A DNA stretch of 25,180 bases from an uncultured Bacillaceae bacterium (GTDB lineage: Bacteria; Bacillota; Bacilli; Bacillales; Cytobacillaceae): the NCBI GenBank assembly GCA_937995745.1, contig CALKIU010000014.1:1-25180 (forward strand), written 5' to 3'. This document shows, in pieces, positions 7,499 to 15,084 of this stretch. A program made the position numbers and the translations under genes. Under the pieces are notes generated by a model. It did no database searches. It had not been told where the DNA came from and was given only the letters and a program-made list of their open reading frames with translations. Within the stretch, counting starts at the first letter, position 1. Each line of letters begins with the position of its first letter.

Positions 7499-7511
7499 TT
7501 TTTATCCCCCC

Positions 7512-9929
7512 TTAAGCCTTCTTAACTTCCACTAAATTGTCGTACGGCGCATAGTTCGTTTCCATGATTGCATCTTGCGCAGGGTTCAGCTCCATATGCA
7601 GGAGATATGAATAGTGCCCTTCAGGGAAATGCCTCGGCCACCATCCTTGGCAAAGGTTGACGCATCCGGGTTTTATGCCTTCGGTTACGATCACTTTCAC
7701 TTTGAATTTGCCGCGATCATTGAATACTTCCACTAAGTCTCCGTCTTTTATGCCTCTTTCTTTGGCGTCAAGGGGATTGATTTCTAAGCGCGGTTCCGGA
7801 TGTACTTCGTTAATCCACGGCAATATGACGTGCTGGGAATGGGCTGTGTTCACAGAACGAACATTCATGAACACGAGCGGATATTTCTGGGCTTTAGGTG
7901 TTCTGTGGCTTTCAAGCGGTTCTTGATAAACCACATTTTCTTCGCCGAAATCCGTCATATTCTCCAGATAAAATTCGATTCTTCCGGATGGAGTATTGAA
8001 TTTTTTGTCCTCGAACGGAATGAAATCTTCAGGCTGTGCCGCTCTGGCTACACCTTTTTCCCTCAACTCTTCAATATTTGTGCCGCTGATGATCGGATCG
8101 GTGGCATGTTTTACGACAAATTCGGCGCTTTCCTGCTGCGTCATATTCCAATATTCACCGAATCCCAGCCGTTCAGCCAATTCACGCATACAATCCCAGT
8201 CTGTTTTTGCTTCCCACAGAGGCTTGATGGCTTGTTTGCGGAATTGTACATATAAATTGGACCAGGCGCCTACCGCGTCGCATTCTTCCTCGTAATAGGA
8301 GGTAACCGGCAGGACGATGTCCGCGTATTTGGTTATCGGGGTGAACACTTGTTCCGATACGATGATGAAATCCAATTTTGGAAAGACTTCATTAATGAGT
8401 TTGTCCATTTCCGGGGCTTGGGTCCCCATGCCGTAGCTTAGTAACCATAAAGATTTAATCGGCCATGGTTTGCCGGATGGTATGAAGTCATATAACTGCG
8501 TTCCGGGAAGTTTTTCGCCCTTCACTCCCGGCACTGGCGCCAACCATTCAGGCGGTGTCGCCGCAATCATTTTAAACAGTGTGCCGCCTGCCCACGAAAC
8601 TCCCGCGTGACGTTTGCCGATATTGCCGCAAACTGCCCCGAGTGTGATGATTGCCCTGAAAGAAAGATGTCCTTGATAATAACGCTGTATTCCTTGAGAT
8701 ATTCTGATCGCAGCGGGGTCTGTTTTTGCGTACATGAAAGCCAGTTTTCGAATATCTTCGGCCGGTACTTCCGTAATTTCAGAAGCTTTTTCCGGTGTAT
8801 ATTTTTCCGCTTCTTCCACTAATAATTGGAAAGCGGGTTTACAGGTCACTTGTCGGCCGTTGAGCGTAAGAGTATAACTGCCTGTTATGGCAGGTGATGC
8901 GGAATTTTGAACTTTGACGGCAGAATTGGAATTTGCATCCCAAACGATGTAGTCTTCGCTGTTTCCGCCCAAATCTTTTTCACGGACAAACTTGCCTGTA
9001 TCTGTACGGACTAAGAATGGTCCGACCGTGTATTTGGAAATGTAATCTTTATCATGTAAATCCTCTTTAAAGATGACATGCATCATTCCGAGAGCAAGGG
9101 CCGCATCTGTACCCGGGCGAATCGGTATCCACCAGTCGGCTTTTGCAGCCGTTCTGGAATAGCGGGGATCAATCACAACAAGTTTTGCCCCTTCTTCTAA
9201 AGCATCAAACAGAAAGTGCATGTCGACCGGTGCTGTTTCTGCATAGTTGCATCCGAAGAGAATGATTAATTTTGAACCTTTAAGGTCTTTCCATTCATGG
9301 CCTTCTTGCAAGACGCCCAATGCGGGAATATATGCCATATTCGCTGCCAGATCGCCCATGATTCCCAAGTTTTCAATATGTGTTCCGCCGAATGAATTGG
9401 CAATCCGGCCGGCAATCAATTGGGCGTTGATGCCATAGTTCCCTGTCATACTCATCCAAGAACATGCTTTGGCTCCATATTTTTCTTTAATTTCTGTTAA
9501 TTTTTCTGCAATTGTATCCAGTGCTTCATCCCAAGAAATGCGCTCCCACTTATTTTCCCCGCGTTTTCCCGCGCGTTTCATGGGGTATTTTATCCGGTCG
9601 GGATGGGTTACTCTCTGCATGGCATTGGAAATCCCTTTTAAACAAATCCGTTTGTAGGCCGGATCAGGGAAGTCTCCGGGTTCAACTTTGATAATCGTGT
9701 TGCCTTTTACATACGCATTAATGGCGCAACTTCCGGTACAGTTTGGAGCACATACCGTTCGGACCACTTTTACATCATCATCTTCTTTTGCGGCATTCGC
9801 TTTGGCTGCTTGAAAAATGTCTTTTGATTTTGGAAGGGTGAGCGCCAACGCACTCATTGAGGAAACTTTCAAAAAATCACGCCTTGTTAATCCATATTTT
9901 TCATTGTTGTTTTTCAGTCCCTGTGACAT
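7512..9929 (-). CDS. dmsA: Tat-exported DMSO-reductase-family molybdopterin subunit (DmsA-like)
   Basis: An 805-residue catalytic subunit of an anaerobic DMSO-reductase-type enzyme. It opens with a twin-arginine signal, LTRRDFLKVSS (14-24), plus a hydrophobic stretch, so it acts outside the membrane. A 4Fe-4S site follows (Cys60, Cys64, Cys68, Cys96; CxxxCxxxC spacing). Then come the molybdopterin oxidoreductase core and a C-terminal dinucleotide-binding domain (about 685-800). At the place where E. coli DmsA has its molybdenum-ligating Ser, this protein reads LGIMGDLAANM, with Asp193 nearby, so the ligand may be Asp as in type II enzymes. The ATG at 9929 follows GGGGGTGAC. It is first in the dmsABC-torD operon. 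The substrate could be DMSO, TMAO or another oxyanion or oxide; the name marks family only. Confidence 0.88.
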   Translation of the reverse strand: MSQGLKNNNEKYGLTRRDFLKVSSMSALALTLPKSKDIFQAAKANAAKEDDDVKVVRTVCAPNCTGSCAINAYVKGNTIIKVEPGDFPDPAYKRICLKGISNAMQRVTHPDRIKYPMKRAGKRGENKWERISWDEALDTIAEKLTEIKEKYGAKACSWMSMTGNYGINAQLIAGRIANSFGGTHIENLGIMGDLAANMAYIPALGVLQEGHEWKDLKGSKLIILFGCNYAETAPVDMHFLFDALEEGAKLVVIDPRYSRTAAKADWWIPIRPGTDAALALGMMHVIFKEDLHDKDYISKYTVGPFLVRTDTGKFVREKDLGGNSEDYIVWDANSNSAVKVQNSASPAITGSYTLTLNGRQVTCKPAFQLLVEEAEKYTPEKASEITEVPAEDIRKLAFMYAKTDPAAIRISQGIQRYYQGHLSFRAIITLGAVCGNIGKRHAGVSWAGGTLFKMIAATPPEWLAPVPGVKGEKLPGTQLYDFIPSGKPWPIKSLWLLSYGMGTQAPEMDKLINEVFPKLDFIIVSEQVFTPITKYADIVLPVTSYYEEECDAVGAWSNLYVQFRKQAIKPLWEAKTDWDCMRELAERLGFGEYWNMTQQESAEFVVKHATDPIISGTNIEELREKGVARAAQPEDFIPFEDKKFNTPSGRIEFYLENMTDFGEENVVYQEPLESHRTPKAQKYPLVFMNVRSVNTAHSQHVILPWINEVHPEPRLEINPLDAKERGIKDGDLVEVFNDRGKFKVKVIVTEGIKPGCVNLCQGWWPRHFPEGHYSYLLHMELNPAQDAIMETNYAPYDNLVEVKKA

Positions 9930-9937
9930 TATGTCAC
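9923..9937. promoter_or_regulatory. Palindrome spanning the dmsA start codon
   Basis: GTGACAT-T-ATGTCAC is a perfect 7-bp inverted repeat with a one-base centre. It includes the dmsA start codon (9927-9929) and part of its ribosome binding site. It resembles a Bacillus Fnr box (TGTGA-N6-TCACA) but the half-site spacing is off by one. It could also fold in mRNA and hide the start. Confidence 0.4.
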
Positions 9938-9958
9938 CCCCAAAACATTAATTTTGGT

Positions 9959-10026
9959 AAATCACCCGTTGACTCCGATAACCTGTTCGCTCCTCCTCCT
10001 TTCATGTGAGAATCAACTGGTGATTT
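9959..10026 (-). promoter_or_regulatory. Long leader hairpin upstream of dmsA
   Basis: The arms AAATCACCCGTTGA (9959-9972) and TCAACTGGTGATTT (10013-10026) pair at 13 of 14 positions. The 40-nt loop can add a CTC/GAG pair. On the minus strand the loop contains GGAGGAGGAG with no ATG, GTG or TTG at a usable distance, so it is an orphan Shine-Dalgarno-like run. The element lies within the dmsA 5' leader, 30 nt before the start codon. It could be a riboswitch, a protein-binding RNA or a DNA operator. I cannot match it to a known riboswitch by eye; the molybdenum-cofactor motif is an obvious one to test. Confidence 0.6.
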
Positions 10027-10087
10027 AAAAAATTATTTCCGGAAAACGAATAAATCGTTTCTCGGTGCAAATCTTCAATAATTTCAT

Positions 10088-10117
10088 ATTGTATACGCTT
10101 TCTAACTTTATTGTAGA
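10088..10117 (-). promoter_or_regulatory. Candidate dmsA promoter
   Basis: On the minus strand TCTACA (10112-10117) and TACAAT (10088-10093) are 18 nt apart. The weak -35 fits an activator-dependent promoter. This would give a leader of about 150 nt carrying the 9959-10026 hairpin. An isolated TATAAT at 10207-10212 (minus strand) is an alternative with no good -35. Confidence 0.35.
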
Positions 10118-10262
10118 AAAATAAACGGTTAATATTAATTGTTGCAGCCTCTATAAATTTGTTTTAGGATTTGTGGGTTCACACATCTATATGCCATATT
10201 TTTCTAATTATAGTGAAAAATATATGAAAGATGGGACTCATTCTCGATTGTCTAATGAACAT

Positions 10263-11849
10263 TCACTTGAAAGGAAACGGTTCATGATGCAAAAGGGAAT
10301 AAATTTTTAACGCAACAATCAAATTCATAAACTCCTGCGGATCTTGCAAATCAATGCCCGTCATCTCTTCTATTTTCTTTGTCCGGTTGCGCAATGTGTT
10401 GGGGTGGATAAATAAAGCCTCGGAGATTTCACCGGTGGCTCCCCGGTGCTCGATATAGGCTTTTAAAGTTTTGATATACTCGGTTCCCTGCGTTTTGTCG
10501 CTTTCCCTCAACTGGGAAAGATACTCCTCGCAATAGTCCGCCAAAATCTCTTCGTGTACGTGAATCAAAAGGCGGAGCACTCCCAAATCATTGATGTGGA
10601 ATATGGACCGGCCCTCCAGCCAAAGTTTTCCGAATTTCAGGGCCAGTTTGGCTTCTTGATAGCTTTTGTTCAGGTACAAAGTATCTTTGTACCATTTGCC
10701 GATGCCGATTTGAAATTGAAATTCGGGCAGCTGTTTGGCCAATTCTTTTTCCAATTCGGCAGCCGCGTTTAAAATGAATTTTTTCCGGCCGTTGACCGTC
10801 CGCTTTTCCCCGTCTTCCACGAGGACGATTATTTGGTCTTGAAACGGAAAAGCGATGTACGGTTTGCCCGCTTCGGCCCATGTGTTTTCCAAATAGGCAC
10901 AAATTCTATCCAGCTGCAACCCGTCGGCCGCTTCCGGCAGGATGACATCGACGACCAATAAATGATGCGGCGTTTCCAAATTCCAGCCCCAAGATTTGGC
11001 CTGTTTGACCATCACCTTTTTTGATTCGAATTTATGGTAAAGAAGATCGTAGATAAAATGCTCTTTGAATTGCTGCTGTTGTTCGAGAAACATGCCCTCC
11101 GTCTGGAGCATCAAGGCTGTCAATCCCGCCAATTTATCGAGCATTCTTTTTTGCCATCCGCTCAAGCCAGCAGGGGCGACCAATTTTTGAATCAGCTTCC
11201 CGGCAACATTGATAGAATAAATGTCAAATTCCTTTTTTCCCCCAGCGGCTTTGGCTTCAGGGGAAGAAATGGGCCCTTCTGCTTCGTCGAGCACTCTCCG
11301 GTGTGTATTGACCCAACGGACAGCCTCCCGGACTTCGTCTTCTTTTCCTGTATGCCACATCAGGTGGTTCTGTTCGTCCAAGTACAAAAGGGGAGCATCA
11401 AAGGCCAAAGCCAATTGTGAGGCAGTGTTGACAAAGCCTTTTTGCATAAATCCGTACAATTCCACGCTGATATTTCCGTATGCAAAAGGACAACGATCGT
11501 TTTGCACAAACGTTTTCAATGAATGGCGGTCGTTGACTTGCACAACGGGAAGGCAGCATTCCCGGAAAAGGTTGATAATTTCTTGTTCGACGGGATTTTG
11601 TTCTTCCAGGCAAAGAACAATGCCGGTCAGGTTCAAGTCTTGCAAGATGCGGTGGGCTGTGCTGATGTTGTTCAGCTTTTTTAATTCATCATAACGATTG
11701 ATGATCAGAAGAGTAGGGTCGGCAAATTTGCCTTCCGGAAGGGCAAAAGCGACAGATTCGAAAAAGAGCGGCTGTTTTGGAAGAGAAAAATAAAAGGTCA
11801 GTTGATGCAAAGGAATATGGAACAATAAATCTTGCAGAGATTTTTTCAT
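10263..11849 (-). CDS. PucR/CdaR-type transcriptional regulator
   Basis: A 528-residue cytoplasmic regulator. The C-terminus (about 455-520) is a PucR-type helix-turn-helix, with GEISEALFIHPNTLRNRTKK followed by IEEMTGIDLQDPQEF; the A-LFIHPNTLRNR pattern is diagnostic. The middle (about 285-420) fits the degenerate GGDEF-like domain of CdaR regulators. The N-terminus (about 1-125), with LQDLLFHIPL and LPVVQVN, looks like a diverged PucR sensory domain. It lies 7 nt downstream of the ferredoxin gene and its AAGGATGA site overlaps that stop, so the two are one operon. It probably controls the divergent molybdoenzyme and perhaps the downstream dms operon. PucR-family regulators often respond to purine or sugar-acid metabolites; the effector here is unknown. 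Confidence 0.82.
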   Translation of the reverse strand: MKKSLQDLLFHIPLHQLTFYFSLPKQPLFFESVAFALPEGKFADPTLLIINRYDELKKLNNISTAHRILQDLNLTGIVLCLEEQNPVEQEIINLFRECCLPVVQVNDRHSLKTFVQNDRCPFAYGNISVELYGFMQKGFVNTASQLALAFDAPLLYLDEQNHLMWHTGKEDEVREAVRWVNTHRRVLDEAEGPISSPEAKAAGGKKEFDIYSINVAGKLIQKLVAPAGLSGWQKRMLDKLAGLTALMLQTEGMFLEQQQQFKEHFIYDLLYHKFESKKVMVKQAKSWGWNLETPHHLLVVDVILPEAADGLQLDRICAYLENTWAEAGKPYIAFPFQDQIIVLVEDGEKRTVNGRKKFILNAAAELEKELAKQLPEFQFQIGIGKWYKDTLYLNKSYQEAKLALKFGKLWLEGRSIFHINDLGVLRLLIHVHEEILADYCEEYLSQLRESDKTQGTEYIKTLKAYIEHRGATGEISEALFIHPNTLRNRTKKIEEMTGIDLQDPQEFMNLIVALKIYSLLHHEPFPFK

Positions 11850-11856
11850 TTCAGAT

Positions 11857-12411
11857 TCATCCTTTTCGCAAATAAATCTTTCCGGGGCGTTTTATTGTCA
11901 GAAAAATGGAGGGTTCCGTATAGCTCATGAGCGGGATGTCCGCGTGTTTCAACGAATCGGGGCGCGGTTCGCCAGCATGCAAGGTCATTACGCTTAAGGC
12001 GGCTGTCACGCAGTTTTCCACACAGACCGGCTTCAGGCCCTCGTCAATCCTTTCCACGCAAAAATTGCATTTGTCGGCCCTGTTTGTTAGCGGATTCAAT
12101 TTCGGGGCTTGAAAGGGACAAGCGGTAATGCAGCGCGTGCATGCCCGGCAATGATTGGCTTCATGCACGACAATGCCGTCTCTCCGTTTTTGAAAGTTGT
12201 TTTCCGGACAGACGGACACACAAATGGGATTTTTGCAGTGATTGCAGGACATGGAGAGATGGACAGGCGGTTTGCCCGGCTCGTTGTCAAAAGTAAGGAC
12301 GTTCCGCCGGTGGGCGCCGGTGAGCCCGTAATATGAGTTGCAGGCCATCTCGCATGTTTTGCAATTGATGCACCGGTTAAAATCAATCGTAAACACGAGC
12401 TGGTATGTCAT
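11857..12411 (-). CDS. Four-[4Fe-4S] ferredoxin subunit of second molybdoenzyme
   Basis: A 184-residue DmsB/HycB-type electron-transfer protein. Four cysteine groups are visible: CINCKTCEMAC (14-24), CNHCKNPICVSVC, CRACTRCITAC and CNFC...CVENC. It should pass electrons to or from the divergently encoded molybdopterin oxidoreductase (12686-14698), which lacks its own adjacent ferredoxin gene. It shares its architecture with the DmsB-like protein at 6932-7498 but is clearly diverged, so it is not a recent duplicate. It has no signal peptide. The ATG at 12411 follows AAAGGCGG at 8-nt spacing. No membrane anchor gene accompanies it, so the electron partner is either soluble or borrowed from elsewhere. 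Confidence 0.88.
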   Translation of the reverse strand: MTYQLVFTIDFNRCINCKTCEMACNSYYGLTGAHRRNVLTFDNEPGKPPVHLSMSCNHCKNPICVSVCPENNFQKRRDGIVVHEANHCRACTRCITACPFQAPKLNPLTNRADKCNFCVERIDEGLKPVCVENCVTAALSVMTLHAGEPRPDSLKHADIPLMSYTEPSIFLTIKRPGKIYLRKG

Positions 12412-12685
12412 GGAAGAGGCCGCCTTTCAAGAATGGTTATTTTTGTCACCGAACATATAATTTATTTCACATTCGGCTATATATTAATAGTTTATAATAT
12501 GAATACAAGTGTAAGACCGGCTTCAGTCTACAATCCTATGGATTTTGCATGACATTTTTGTGAATTAAAGTGAAAAAGTTCCGTTTTTGTCAGTTCACCG
12601 GAGATTTTGCAAAAGAGCAGGTTCAAGGGGCGGCATGCAAAAAGGATCGGCAAATACAGGGCCGTCCCGACAGGAGGTGTTCTCC
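12412..12685. promoter_or_regulatory. Divergent control region of the second molybdoenzyme unit
   Basis: This AT-rich intergenic region separates two divergent transcription units. A TATAAT lies on the plus strand at 12493-12498 without a good -35. TTTTTGTCA occurs at 12440-12448 and 12584-12592, both followed shortly by CACCG, with a related ATTTTTGTGA near 12555. These repeats might be binding sites for the adjacent PucR-like regulator, but that is a guess. Confidence 0.4.
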
Positions 12686-14698
12686 GTGACCGGCACAAGG
12701 AGAAAAGTATTCAAACATGTTTGTCCAAAAAACTGTTTCAGCAGCTGCACGATGTTTTCCGTTGTCGAGAACGGACGGATTGCCGAATTGAAAGGGGATT
12801 CCGCCCATCCGTACACAAACGGGAAATTGTGCGCCAAAGGGTTTGCCTTGATGGAGATGAACAGACATCCGGAGCGGCTGAAGTATCCTTATTATCAAGA
12901 AGTGAAAGGGTCCGGTAAGTTTATAAAAATTTCCTGGGAAAAAGCTTATGATCTCATCATAAGTGAAATGGTACACATATACCGGCGGAACAACCATTTC
13001 CTTCGCCTCGGATTTTATGCGGGAACAGGCAACATGGGCGTTCAACACCAGGTGACCGGGCATTTTTTTGCCGGATTGCCCCGGGCGGCAAAAATCGTTG
13101 ACCTTTCTTCAACTGTGCTGGCGCTTGGCCACATGCCGGCCGGACAAAGGGAAAGCCCCCGGCCCATGGATCTGAAAGAAGCGGCACTCATTGTGATTTG
13201 GGGAGCCAACCCCGCCGCCACCAATGTCCATCTTATCCCGTTTTTAATAGAAGCGAGGGTGAAAGGCGCAAAGATTGTCGTGATCGACCCTCTTTATACG
13301 CAGACGGCGGAAATGGCCGATTTATATGTCCAACTTCGCCCCGGCAGCGACGCGAAATTGGCGTGTTTGCTGTTAAAAGGATTGTTGGAGTCGGATCATT
13401 TTTTGAAAAAACGGCCAGATGACCGGGTTGATCCGTCCTCGGAACATTTTGCGGAAATAGCCCGGAGCATGGACGCCGCCGCGCTCCTTCGTTCCACGGA
13501 TGTTTCCGAAGAAGCGGTCGAACTCTTGCGGCAGTGGCTTGAGGAAAAAGGGCCCGCCGCCCATGTGATCGGCAACGGTGTTTTAAGACAGGCGGGTGCG
13601 GAAAAAAGCCTCCGCGCCATCACGGCGTTGGCGGACATTCGCGGGGATTTTGGCGCGGACGGCGGAGGCATTTATACAAGGCGGGGACCCGCGAACATTT
13701 TTCACAATCCGCAGTTTATGGATGGTTTTCCCTGTGAGGGGCGGATTTTGCAAGCGGGCCGGCCGGAGGAAATTGTCCCGGAGTCCGGCTTGGACATGCT
13801 GTGGATTTCGGGCGCCAATCCGTTGACACAGTCATTGCACCGGCGGACATGGGAAACCCTTTTGCAGGAAGCCGGGTTTACGGTTGTTGTGGACCACTTT
13901 TTGACGCCGACGGCCAAATGGGCCAATCTCGTTTTGCCGGCCACGACTTTCTTCGAAGAAACAGACATTGTTGTCAACGATTTTCATCAAGGGCTCGCTT
14001 TTAATGAACCTGCTGTCGCCCCGTATTATGAAAGCCGCAGTGAATGGCGGATATTCACCGACTTGGCGGAGCGGTTGGAAAGGGCTCTTCCCGGCGTTCT
14101 CCGGTTTCCGATCTGTTCTTCCGCGGAAGAGCATTTGGATTCCCTGTTTAATGAGGCGGTCTTTCAAAAGTACGGCGTAAAAAACCTCTCCCAATTGAAA
14201 GAACGTCCCGGACCGGTTTTTCCGATAGAAAACGGAGAGAGGGACGGCGGCAAATGCTTTTTAAAACAGTTGTCCGGGACTCGGGATGGGGAAAGGGGAG
14301 AGGAAGGGGATGGCAATGCCGGTCCTCCGCTGAAAAAGAGACCGCCGGAAGAGCATCCGTTTTGGCTTCTTACTCCCCATCATCCGTACAGGCTTAATTC
14401 CCAATTTCATTTTTTGCATTTGCATGACGAAAAGGAAACTTTTGCCGCCATTCATGAACAGGCGGCCCGGCGGTTGGGGATTTTCGACGGCGAGATCATC
14501 CGTTTGGCGAATGATTGCGGTTCTGTTGAAGTAAAAGCCGTCTACAGCACCCACGTTCCCGAAGATACGCTTTTTATGTATGAGGGATGGAATCCCGGCT
14601 CGGAAGTCGAGATCAACAAGCTGTTTCCGCCGCCGGCGCAAACAGGCGGGAATCCGGCCGGCTGTCTCCACACTTTCGTCAAAGCGGAAAAATTGTAA
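12686..14698 (+). CDS. Cytoplasmic molybdopterin oxidoreductase of unknown substrate
   Basis: A 670-residue DMSO-reductase-superfamily catalytic subunit. I chose the GTG at 12686 because AGGAGGTG precedes it by 7 nt and the Fe-S motif begins at once. The longer frame from 12587 lacks a ribosome binding site. The 4Fe-4S cysteines are Cys13, Cys17, Cys21 and Cys49. The molybdopterin core includes YAGTGNMG (111-118) and VVIDPLYTQTAEMADLYVQL. The expected metal-ligand region reads VDLSSTVLALGHM, so Ser141 or Ser142 may be the ligand. A C-terminal dinucleotide-binding domain is present. A hydrophilic Gly/Glu/Lys-rich insert lies at about 515-558. There is no twin-arginine signal, so it should stay in the cytoplasm. 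Its ferredoxin and regulator are divergent. Similar orphan enzymes in bacilli (YoaE/YyaE type) have no firmly known substrate to my knowledge. Confidence 0.85.
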   Translation: MTGTRRKVFKHVCPKNCFSSCTMFSVVENGRIAELKGDSAHPYTNGKLCAKGFALMEMNRHPERLKYPYYQEVKGSGKFIKISWEKAYDLIISEMVHIYRRNNHFLRLGFYAGTGNMGVQHQVTGHFFAGLPRAAKIVDLSSTVLALGHMPAGQRESPRPMDLKEAALIVIWGANPAATNVHLIPFLIEARVKGAKIVVIDPLYTQTAEMADLYVQLRPGSDAKLACLLLKGLLESDHFLKKRPDDRVDPSSEHFAEIARSMDAAALLRSTDVSEEAVELLRQWLEEKGPAAHVIGNGVLRQAGAEKSLRAITALADIRGDFGADGGGIYTRRGPANIFHNPQFMDGFPCEGRILQAGRPEEIVPESGLDMLWISGANPLTQSLHRRTWETLLQEAGFTVVVDHFLTPTAKWANLVLPATTFFEETDIVVNDFHQGLAFNEPAVAPYYESRSEWRIFTDLAERLERALPGVLRFPICSSAEEHLDSLFNEAVFQKYGVKNLSQLKERPGPVFPIENGERDGGKCFLKQLSGTRDGERGEEGDGNAGPPLKKRPPEEHPFWLLTPHHPYRLNSQFHFLHLHDEKETFAAIHEQAARRLGIFDGEIIRLANDCGSVEVKAVYSTHVPEDTLFMYEGWNPGSEVEINKLFPPPAQTGGNPAGCLHTFVKAEKL

Positions 14699-14713
14699 CA
14701 ATCCGGGTCGTAC

Positions 14714-14757
14714 TCGCCCGCTTCGGTCTTGATTAGGCAAGGCCGGGCGGGATTTTT
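14714..14757 (+). terminator. Intrinsic terminator after the molybdopterin oxidoreductase
   Basis: GGTCTTG (14725-14731) pairs with CAAGGCC (14738-14744) through one G-U pair around a short loop. Outer CCCGC can pair with GCGGG before a TTTTTT run at 14753-14758. It lies 16 nt after the stop codon. Confidence 0.85.
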
Positions 14758-14928
14758 TGTGCGTTTTTCCTTCATGCCGGCCGGCAAAAGTTCACGGCCA
14801 GTCTTTCGATTGCCGGACTTTTCGCGTTGGGATTTTTTGATATTTGTCGGCAAAATCCATGCTTGTCCGTTTCCATGAGGCGCCGGTTTTCATATACTGC
14901 AGTAGTTCATAAGAGGGAGGTGAAGACT

Positions 14929-15024
14929 GTGTCAGGATACGGCGGCGGAAGAGGCAGCGGCTTCGCGCTCATCGTTGTGCTCTTCATCCTCTTGATCATT
15001 GTCGGCGCCTTCTATTGGAATTAA
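14929..15024 (+). CDS. yjcZ: YjcZ-family tiny sporulation membrane protein
   Basis: A 31-residue protein starting at GTG 14929, preceded by GGGAGGTG. The upstream in-frame ATG at 14827 has no ribosome binding site. The protein is a glycine-rich N-terminus (SGYGGGRGSGF) followed by one hydrophobic helix and an aromatic end (FYWN), the layout of the small YjcZ/SscA-type sporulation proteins of bacilli. These are expressed late in sporulation, and SscA is involved in spore coat assembly. A CATATACT motif at 14891-14898 resembles the -10 of the mother-cell sigma factors E or K, but I see no clear -35. The gene is isolated between two intrinsic terminators, so it is a single-gene unit. Confidence 0.82.
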   Translation: MSGYGGGRGSGFALIVVLFILLIIVGAFYWN

Positions 15025-15042
15025 TCGGAACGGCACAAACCG

Positions 15043-15084
15043 GGGGTTGTCTTCTCCTGAACCGGGAGAGGACAACCCCTTTTT
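15043..15084 (+). terminator. Intrinsic terminator of the yjcZ-like gene
   Basis: A 15-bp stem with one G-U pair (15043-15057 with 15065-15079; arms GGGGTTGTC...CTCC and GGAG...GACAACCCC), a 7-nt loop and a TTTTT tail at 15080-15084. It begins 18 nt after the stop codon. Confidence 0.93.

Noticed and set aside
9934..10005. A 23-codon leader peptide ORF ahead of dmsA on the minus strand
   Set aside because: It has an ATG and its stop lies close to the dmsA start, but no ribosome binding site precedes it; the GGAGGAGGAG run lies inside the frame.
10160..10180. Fnr/Crp box upstream of dmsA (TGTG...CACA)
   Set aside because: The half-sites are separated by 6 nt between TGTG and CACA, whereas the Fnr box needs 8.
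12587..12685. N-terminal extension of the second molybdopterin oxidoreductase
   Set aside because: The GTG at 12686 has an excellent AGGAGGTG and is followed at once by the conserved Fe-S motif. The upstream in-frame starts lack ribosome sites and the extension shows no Tat-like hydrophobic core.
12595..14853. Several long minus-strand frames opposite the molybdopterin oxidoreductase and its 3' flank
   Set aside because: They arise from the GC-rich coding sequence opposite, lack ribosome sites and known domains, and overlap one another.
14827..14928. Longer 65-residue version of the yjcZ-like protein
   Set aside because: The family is about 30 residues long, and only the GTG at 14929 has a ribosome binding site.
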